Assembly: GCF_012911975.1 (NCBI RefSeq)
Contig: NZ_SMDQ01000026.1
Coordinates: 1-64,000, forward strand
Length of the DNA stretch: 64,000 bases
Direction of reading: 5' to 3'
Source: Nodosilinea sp. P-1105
GTDB lineage: Bacteria; Cyanobacteriota; Cyanobacteriia; Phormidesmidales; Phormidesmidaceae
Shown here: piece after piece, positions 58,775 through 64,000 of the stretch
Layout of the letters: each line of letters begins with the position of its first letter
Numbering within the stretch: position 1 is the first letter of the stretch
The notes under the pieces: generated by a model
The model's input: the letters and a program-made list of their open reading frames with translations, nothing else
Databases searched by the model: none
What the model was told of the DNA's origin: nothing
Made by a program: the position numbers and the translations under genes

Positions 58775-58955
58775 CGGCTTACCCTGGGGACTTCTAAGAT
58801 GAGAGAGATGTAAACATCTGTAAACAAAGTTATCGGTTACATTAAGGGATGCAACCTATTAGGGCTTAAGCTCAAGGAATGATGCATGAGCTGTGGTTCC
58901 TGGGGTGGAAGCGCCCAAGGAGCACGGTATGGTCAACTCACAGTGGCATGGAATT

Positions 58956-59747
58956 ATGAGATATCTGCTGAAAGGGGTATTAGTTTGTCTGGTTTGTCTT
59001 GGCATTCTGGGGCCTATGGCTCCAGCCCAGGCTTACGACAATCCAGAGTTGTTACCTGACGAAGCTACGGCCATCATTGATCTGGCCAAATCCTTAAGTT
59101 CCCGCCAAGAAGAAGACCTAAACTCCGAGATTTCTCAGTTTGAGACCGAGACCGGTTGGAAACTGCGAGTCCTGACCCAGTACGACCGCACCCCTGGTCG
59201 CGCTGTCAAAGACTTTTGGGGCTTGGACGATCGCAGCATTATGTTGGTAGCGGATCCGCGAGGGGGTAATTTACTCAATTTCAGCGTCGGTGATGCCGTC
59301 TACGACCTGTTGCCCCGTACGTTTTGGATTGAGCTGCAAACCCGCTATGGCAATCAGTTTTTTGTGCGGGAAAATGGCGAAGACTTATCCATCCTAAGTG
59401 CTCTCGAATCTATCGAAGGATGCCTGCGCCAGGGAGGCTGTAATGTGGTCCCTGGCCTGCCCCAAGAGCAGTGGGTTTTAACCCTGATCACCTCGATTGT
59501 GGGCGGTGTCGTCTGTGGGTTTGCGGCCCACCCTCGGAAGCCAGGCCAGGTGCTGGCCTGGCAGTGGGTACTCATTTTTTCACCCCTATGGGGCATTTTA
59601 TTTGTGGCCTTTGGCATTGGTCCAGTGGTAACGCGCACCAGCGATTGGCTGCCGTTGACTCGTAACATCGCTGGCTTTGCCATCGGCGCTTTAGTGGCTT
59701 ATCTCACCCCTGCCTTTAATCAACAGTCCCCTTCCTCAGAAACCTAA
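58956..59747 (+). CDS. TPM domain protein (Psb32/YgcG-like)
   Basis: About 263 residues from ATG 58956; an earlier GTG (58893) and ATG (58929) are in frame. A signal peptide (VLVCLVCLGILGPMAPAQA) precedes a TPM_phosphatase domain (DEATAIIDLAKSLSSRQEED, then TGWKLRVLTQYDRTPGRAVK). Two or three hydrophobic helices follow (about 195-215, 225-245 and 250-270). Relatives include Psb32 and thylakoid-lumen TLP18.3, linked to PSII repair. The membrane tail suggests an envelope or thylakoid location. Confidence 0.82.
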   Translation: MRYLLKGVLVCLVCLGILGPMAPAQAYDNPELLPDEATAIIDLAKSLSSRQEEDLNSEISQFETETGWKLRVLTQYDRTPGRAVKDFWGLDDRSIMLVADPRGGNLLNFSVGDAVYDLLPRTFWIELQTRYGNQFFVRENGEDLSILSALESIEGCLRQGGCNVVPGLPQEQWVLTLITSIVGGVVCGFAAHPRKPGQVLAWQWVLIFSPLWGILFVAFGIGPVVTRTSDWLPLTRNIAGFAIGALVAYLTPAFNQQSPSSET

Positions 59748-59971
59748 GGGTACGACCAAGCCAGCTAGTCCTGGCCATTGGCAGACAGGTGGTAGATGCG
59801 GTGCAACTTGCCCTAGAAGCGATAGCTGGGATAACAGCTGCAGACATTGTCGGCGTTATCGAACCTGAGTTAACTCTTGTCACACCATTAACATTTCCTA
59901 GGTGCATAGAACCATAACCTGGGCCTTGAACCGTTATTCTATTAACTGTTGCCCCACGCCACGAGGATTCG

Positions 59972-61186
59972 ATGGATACCAAAGCCTTTAAGCGGTCACT
60001 GCATCACTCTGAGCACTATTTTCGCCAGGGATTTGGCCACGGCGAAGATGTTGCTGGTCAGATGCAGACGGAGTACAACAGCGGCCTGATTCAGCAAATC
60101 CGCGATGCCAACTACACGCTGACCCGAGGCAATGTCACTATCAAGTTAGCCCAAGCCTTTGGCTTTTGCTGGGGGGTTGAACGGGCGGTGGCAATGGCCT
60201 ACGAGACTCGGCAACACTTCCCCACGGAACGGATCTGGATCACCAACGAAATTATCCATAATCCCGGCGTCAACCAGCGGCTGAAGGAGATGGCGGTAGG
60301 GTTTATTGACGTCAACGAAGGCGAAAAAGACTTTTCTGTGGTAGGCCAGGGGGATGTGGTGATCTTGCCTGCCTTTGGTGCCAGTGTGCAGGAAATGCAG
60401 TTGCTTAACGACCGGGGCTGCATCATTGTCGATACCACCTGTCCTTGGGTCTCAAAGGTCTGGAACACCGTAGAAAAGCATAAGAAGAAGGCTCACACCT
60501 CCATTATCCACGGTAAGTACAACCACGAAGAAACCATCGCCACCAGTTCGTTCGCCGACAAATATCTGATTGTCCTCAACCTCAAAGAGGCGGAGTATGT
60601 GGCCGATTATATGCTCAATGGTGGTGACCGGGTCGCGTTTATGGCTAAGTTTGCTAACGCCTGCTCTGCTGGTTTCGACCCCGAAACCGACCTAGAACGC
60701 ATCGGCATTGCCAATCAAACCACCATGCTGAAGGGGGAAACCGAGCAAATCGGCAAATTGCTAGAGCATACCATGCTGAAAAAGTATGGTCCCCAGGCCC
60801 TAAGCCAGCATTTCCTCAGCTTTAACACCATCTGCGACGCCACCCAAGAGCGGCAAGATGCCATGTTTGACCTGGTGGATGATAATCTCGATGTGATGGT
60901 GGTGATTGGCGGCTACAACTCGTCCAATACCACCCATCTGCAAGAAATCGCCGTAGAGCGCCACATTCCCTCGTACCACATCGACAGCGCCAGCCGCATC
61001 GGCCCCGGCAACCGCATCGAGCACAAGCTACTCCATGGGGATATGACCCACACCGAGGGCTGGCTGCCTGACGGCCCAATTACCGTTGGGGTGACCTCCG
61101 GCGCTTCTACCCCCGATCGCTCGGTAGAAGAGACCATCGAACGGATTTTTGCCATCAAGGCTGTCCCAGTTACCGCTGGTGTTTAG
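59972..61186 (+). CDS. ispH: 4-hydroxy-3-methylbut-2-enyl diphosphate reductase
   Basis: A 404-residue IspH/LytB, the last MEP-pathway enzyme, yielding IPP and DMAPP. The three cluster cysteines are in [23 protein letters not shown] and [12 protein letters not shown]. The longer N-terminus (about 60 residues, [20 protein letters not shown]) is typical of cyanobacterial and plant enzymes. Together with fni it gives two isoprenoid genes in the window, 30 kb apart. Confidence 0.95.
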   Translation: MDTKAFKRSLHHSEHYFRQGFGHGEDVAGQMQTEYNSGLIQQIRDANYTLTRGNVTIKLAQAFGFCWGVERAVAMAYETRQHFPTERIWITNEIIHNPGVNQRLKEMAVGFIDVNEGEKDFSVVGQGDVVILPAFGASVQEMQLLNDRGCIIVDTTCPWVSKVWNTVEKHKKKAHTSIIHGKYNHEETIATSSFADKYLIVLNLKEAEYVADYMLNGGDRVAFMAKFANACSAGFDPETDLERIGIANQTTMLKGETEQIGKLLEHTMLKKYGPQALSQHFLSFNTICDATQERQDAMFDLVDDNLDVMVVIGGYNSSNTTHLQEIAVERHIPSYHIDSASRIGPGNRIEHKLLHGDMTHTEGWLPDGPITVGVTSGASTPDRSVEETIERIFAIKAVPVTAGV

Positions 61187-61210
61187 CTGAGGCTGTTACT
61201 GGAGAATATG

Positions 61211-61311
61211 CTCTAGTACCCTGTGGCATCAGTTGGCCCACCATGCCTGATATCTGGCACCTAGAACCTGACACTTTCAGCAACGGTGGTTGTATTTCTG
61301 TCAGGCAGTAG
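61211..61311. repeat. Dispersed repeat family 2, third copy
   Basis: It aligns with 30419-30520. Shared blocks are CTAGTA, GGCATCAGT, GGCCCACCAT, CCTAGAACCTGACAC, CAGCAACGGTGGT and CAGGCAGTA. It fills the convergent gap between ispH and the ABC transporter. Confidence 0.7.
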
Positions 61312-61341
61312 TGGTGGAGATCTGCTTTTCTGGAAATCGCC

Positions 61342-63084
61342 TTATTGCAAAACTGATTCCAGTTGGTGTTGTTCCCACAGGTCGCGGTACAGCCCAGGCT
61401 GCTGCACCAGATCGGCATGGGTGCCCTGCTGTACAATCCGGCCTTGATCCATCACAAAGATGCGATCGGCCGTGGCAGCGGCGGACATCTGGTGAGAGAT
61501 AAATAACACCGTCTTTTGCTGCGTGCCCTCCGACAGAGCATTGAGAATGGCGGTGGCGGTGCGGTTGTCGACGCTAGATAGAGCATCGTCTAACACCAAC
61601 ACTGGCGCATCCACCACCAGAGCCCGAGCCAGGGACGTCCGCTGGCGTTGTCCCCCCGACAGGGTAATGCCTCGCTCCCCGACGATGGTGTCATACTGTT
61701 GCGGAAAGTTTTGAATTTCCACATCCATTTGGGCCTGTTTGGCGGCGTACTGTACCTCTGGAAATTCCATCAGCGGCACACCGTAGCGAATGTTGTTTTT
61801 GATGGTGGTGCTAAACAAAAAGCTGTCCTGGGGCACATAGGCGATCGCCTGACGCAGATCCGGCAGGGGCAATGCTGTAACGTCCTGGCCATCCAACTGC
61901 AACTGTCCAGCCGCAATATCCAGCAGGCGGGGAAGGGCATTGGCCAGGGTCGATTTACCGGAACCAATGGGGCCGACAATGGCAATTCGCTCCCCAGGGG
62001 CGATCGCGAAATTAACCCCATCTAGGGCCGGAGTAGTGGCACCAGGATAGGTATAGCTGAGATTATGGGCTACCAACTCCCCCTGTACCTGCTCCAGGGG
62101 TTGGCTCTGCGGATGAGACTGAATCTTGGGTTCAGCATCCAGAATCGCCTCTACCCGGTCAATACTCACCTCCCCCCGTTGGTAAGCGGTAATGGTAAAG
62201 CCCAACAGCGCGGTGGGGAAGACCAGTCGCTCTACATATAGCAACAGCGCCACAAAATCGCCTACGGTTAGCGCTCCGGTGGCGATCGCCCCTGACCCAC
62301 TGGCCAAAATTACCAGCAGACTAATGCTGGCCAATCCCCCTAGTAAGGGAAACAGCGTATTGCGGGTACGGGCCAGAGTCAGGTTCGCGGTCAGGAGATT
62401 GGTGTTAAGGGTTTGAAAGGCGCGCCGCTCGTTCTCTTCCTGGGCATAGATTTTAATCAGGGAGATGCCACTCATATCCTCTTGAATCAAGTCACTCAAA
62501 CGCGAGATCCGCTCCTGTACCTCCAGTTGTTGTCGCCGCAGCCGGTGGCTAAACATCTGTACCAGCACCAGCATCAGCGGGTAAACCGCCAGGGAAATCA
62601 ACGTCAGCCGAATGTTAATCGAGAGCATCACTGGCACAGTGAGGGCATAGGCAAAGATGGTATTGGCCAAACTTAAAATGGCAAACCCCAACAGACGACG
62701 AATATTGTCCACGTCGCTCGTCGCCCGACTAATCAGTTCCCCGGCGGTATTACGAGCAAAATAGGCTGGCTCCATCCGTAGCAGATGCTCAAAGATGCGC
62801 TGCTTCAGGTCAAACTCCACCTGACGACCCACCCCAAACAGGGTAATCCGCGACACCATCCGAATCACCCACATCACTGAGGCCAGCACCAGCACCAGCA
62901 GGGCGTAGTACATGATGCGCCCAAAGCTAAAGGTGACCTGCAACTCGTCAATGCCATTGCGAATCAGCAGCGGAATCCATACCCCTACCAGGTTGACAAT
63001 AAATAGAGCAATAACCCCCAGGGCTGCTTTGTGCCAGTGGGGGTTCAGGTAGGTGCCAAGTTTTTGGAGCTGCGATCGGGCCAT
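61342..63084 (-). CDS. ABC transporter, fused permease and ATPase
   Basis: A 580-residue half transporter. Six transmembrane helices (about 1-310, starting GVIALFIVNLVGVWIPLLIR) are followed by an ATPase domain: Walker A GPIGSGKSTLANAL, signature LSGGQRQRTSLARALV, Walker B APVLVLDDALSSVDN and the switch His in VLFISHQMSAA. The layout is that of type I exporters of the MsbA/LmrA class, acting as a homo- or heterodimer. The substrate is unknown. No partner gene is adjacent. Confidence 0.93.
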   Translation of the reverse strand: MARSQLQKLGTYLNPHWHKAALGVIALFIVNLVGVWIPLLIRNGIDELQVTFSFGRIMYYALLVLVLASVMWVIRMVSRITLFGVGRQVEFDLKQRIFEHLLRMEPAYFARNTAGELISRATSDVDNIRRLLGFAILSLANTIFAYALTVPVMLSINIRLTLISLAVYPLMLVLVQMFSHRLRRQQLEVQERISRLSDLIQEDMSGISLIKIYAQEENERRAFQTLNTNLLTANLTLARTRNTLFPLLGGLASISLLVILASGSGAIATGALTVGDFVALLLYVERLVFPTALLGFTITAYQRGEVSIDRVEAILDAEPKIQSHPQSQPLEQVQGELVAHNLSYTYPGATTPALDGVNFAIAPGERIAIVGPIGSGKSTLANALPRLLDIAAGQLQLDGQDVTALPLPDLRQAIAYVPQDSFLFSTTIKNNIRYGVPLMEFPEVQYAAKQAQMDVEIQNFPQQYDTIVGERGITLSGGQRQRTSLARALVVDAPVLVLDDALSSVDNRTATAILNALSEGTQQKTVLFISHQMSAAATADRIFVMDQGRIVQQGTHADLVQQPGLYRDLWEQHQLESVLQ

Positions 63085-63185
63085 ACTGTCTGCAGATGCT
63101 GCTTCCTTATCCTAGACGAATTTCATCCTAGACGAATTTCACATCCCCGTCCTGGGGATGCTCAGGGTACCGCTTGGGGTTACAA

Positions 63186-64000
63186 CTAGGGAGGATCCAA
63201 CGTTTCTACCACCTCATCCCATTGCATGGTGAAAGGGGGTAACCAATCTCGCATGTAGTAGTAAATGGAGGCCAGTAGTTCCTGCCAGTAGCGGGTGGTC
63301 AGGCGCAGGGCATTCACATTAGGCACTAAATCTCCCAGCCGGGCAATGGACTGTCCTCGCGGACTGCCAGGGGTACTGTACAACTCCGTCGGCCAAGCCA
63401 CCACCTGAAGATCAACCTTTTCAAAAGCCAGAGCAGCCCGGCGCATCGTCAGGGCTGGGGCGACCAAAATCACTCGGTTAGCCTCGCGGTTACCCCGATC
63501 TAAGCTTTGGGGATCGGGGTCGCGGGGGGTAAATAATCCCTGGTTCTGTAAAAAATTTCGTTGTTCTACCACCACGTCCCGAATATTCATACCATCGGTT
63601 GTAATTCGGATGGCATCTCCAGGCACGCCTCTGACAATCAGTCGCTGTTCAATCGCCTGTTGAATTCGCTGTCGCTCCTCTTCGCTACTAAATCGGGGGC
63701 CTGCGGTTACAGTGACAAAGGGACGCGCTTGGGGGCTGATGCGGGTATAGACATCCGCTGCGCTGTTTAACCGCGACACTAACACCGGATCAATTTGGGC
63801 ATTTCTATCGATATGGCTCGGTAGCGTATTGGTCAATTGATAGGAATCTGCGTTTTCCCCAATCACCACCATGGCTACAGCTCGGTCCACAGGTACACCG
63901 TCCACCGCCGGACAAATGTCACTACACATGCGCCGCTGATTATCGAAGGCTCGCTGTACAGCTGTCTCAGACTGCTCAACCAGAGCCCGAGCCACCAAGG
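63186..64000 (-). CDS. YdcF/DUF218-like protein (5' end outside the window)
   Basis: At least 271 residues, with the start beyond the window edge; the TTG at 63998 is probably an internal codon. YdcF-type features: AVAMVVIGENADSYQ, a middle part with TTDGMNIRDVVVEQRNFL and ANRVILVAPALTMRRAALAF, then LQVVAWPTELY. DUF218 proteins (ElyC/SanA/YdcF) act in envelope-related processes, with unresolved chemistry. Confidence 0.7.
   Translation of the reverse strand, partial: LVARALVEQSETAVQRAFDNQRRMCSDICPAVDGVPVDRAVAMVVIGENADSYQLTNTLPSHIDRNAQIDPVLVSRLNSAADVYTRISPQARPFVTVTAGPRFSSEEERQRIQQAIEQRLIVRGVPGDAIRITTDGMNIRDVVVEQRNFLQNQGLFTPRDPDPQSLDRGNREANRVILVAPALTMRRAALAFEKVDLQVVAWPTELYSTPGSPRGQSIARLGDLVPNVNALRLTTRYWQELLASIYYYMRDWLPPFTMQWDEVVETLDPP

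Noticed and set aside
1-64000. tRNA, rRNA or tmRNA genes
   Set aside because: I looked for TTCRA-type T-arms with paired acceptor ends and found none; a covariance-model search would be decisive.

Overview
The window is chromosomal DNA of a cyanobacterium. It encodes photosystem II assembly factor Psb28, ferredoxin-thioredoxin reductase, SufR with the sufBCDS operon, a cyAbrB regulator, a DUF1400 protein, a TPM-domain protein and both MEP-pathway enzymes IspH and Fni. The HIP1 octamer GCGATCGC is frequent. Base composition looks moderately GC-rich. Gene style and repeat types suggest a filamentous, non-heterocystous (Leptolyngbya-like) lineage, but that placement is inference. I saw no rRNA, tRNA, CRISPR array or intact insertion sequence.

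Region 1 (1-16.5 kb) is accessory DNA rich in broken genes. It has a NACHT-type STAND NTPase, an EACC1-like plus caspase-like pair that looks like a conflict module, a MazE/VapC-type toxin-antitoxin pair, an ABC-F ATPase, and a MarR regulator divergent from a DUF1772-like membrane protein. Between them lie remnants of at least ten genes: DUF4160, a ribbon-helix-helix antitoxin, a cupin, a RAYT transposase, a cation diffusion facilitator, TetR, an amidase, DUF2164/AlkD-like, a macrolide phosphotransferase-like gene and an MNT nucleotidyltransferase.

Region 2 (16.5-34 kb) is mostly core genome. It holds TPR and acidic exported proteins, queF, speA, a CPBP protease, a histidine kinase with a complete ethylene-binding domain head-to-head with a NarL-type response regulator, DUF2294/MpsC, a WD40 protein, NurA, fni, pyrR, an Rrf2 regulator, cyAbrB1, and a membrane protein followed by an NlpC/P60 peptidase.

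Region 3 (34-45 kb) is the iron-sulfur locus ftrC-sufB-sufC-sufD-sufS on the minus strand, divergent from sufR across two CAAC-N6-GTTG operators. It is followed by a sodium:solute symporter, gluQRS, and a ZnuA-type zinc-binding protein behind a Zur/Fur-like box.

Region 4 (45-64 kb) has a spermidine synthase-like membrane fusion containing REP-like palindromes inside the reading frame, a decayed DUF6516 toxin-antitoxin pair joined to a second EACC1 copy, a LuxR-type response regulator, a ClC protein with a Gln at the gating position, psb28-moaB, a DUF1565/SLH protein, a YtxH/DUF948-like envelope cluster, a TPM protein, ispH, an ABC exporter and a partial YdcF-like gene.

Several repeat families link the regions: 22-nt REP-like hairpins, a 99-bp palindromic element in two copies, a roughly 100-bp element in three copies, heptamer tandem repeats, and three short elements bounded by inverted repeats.
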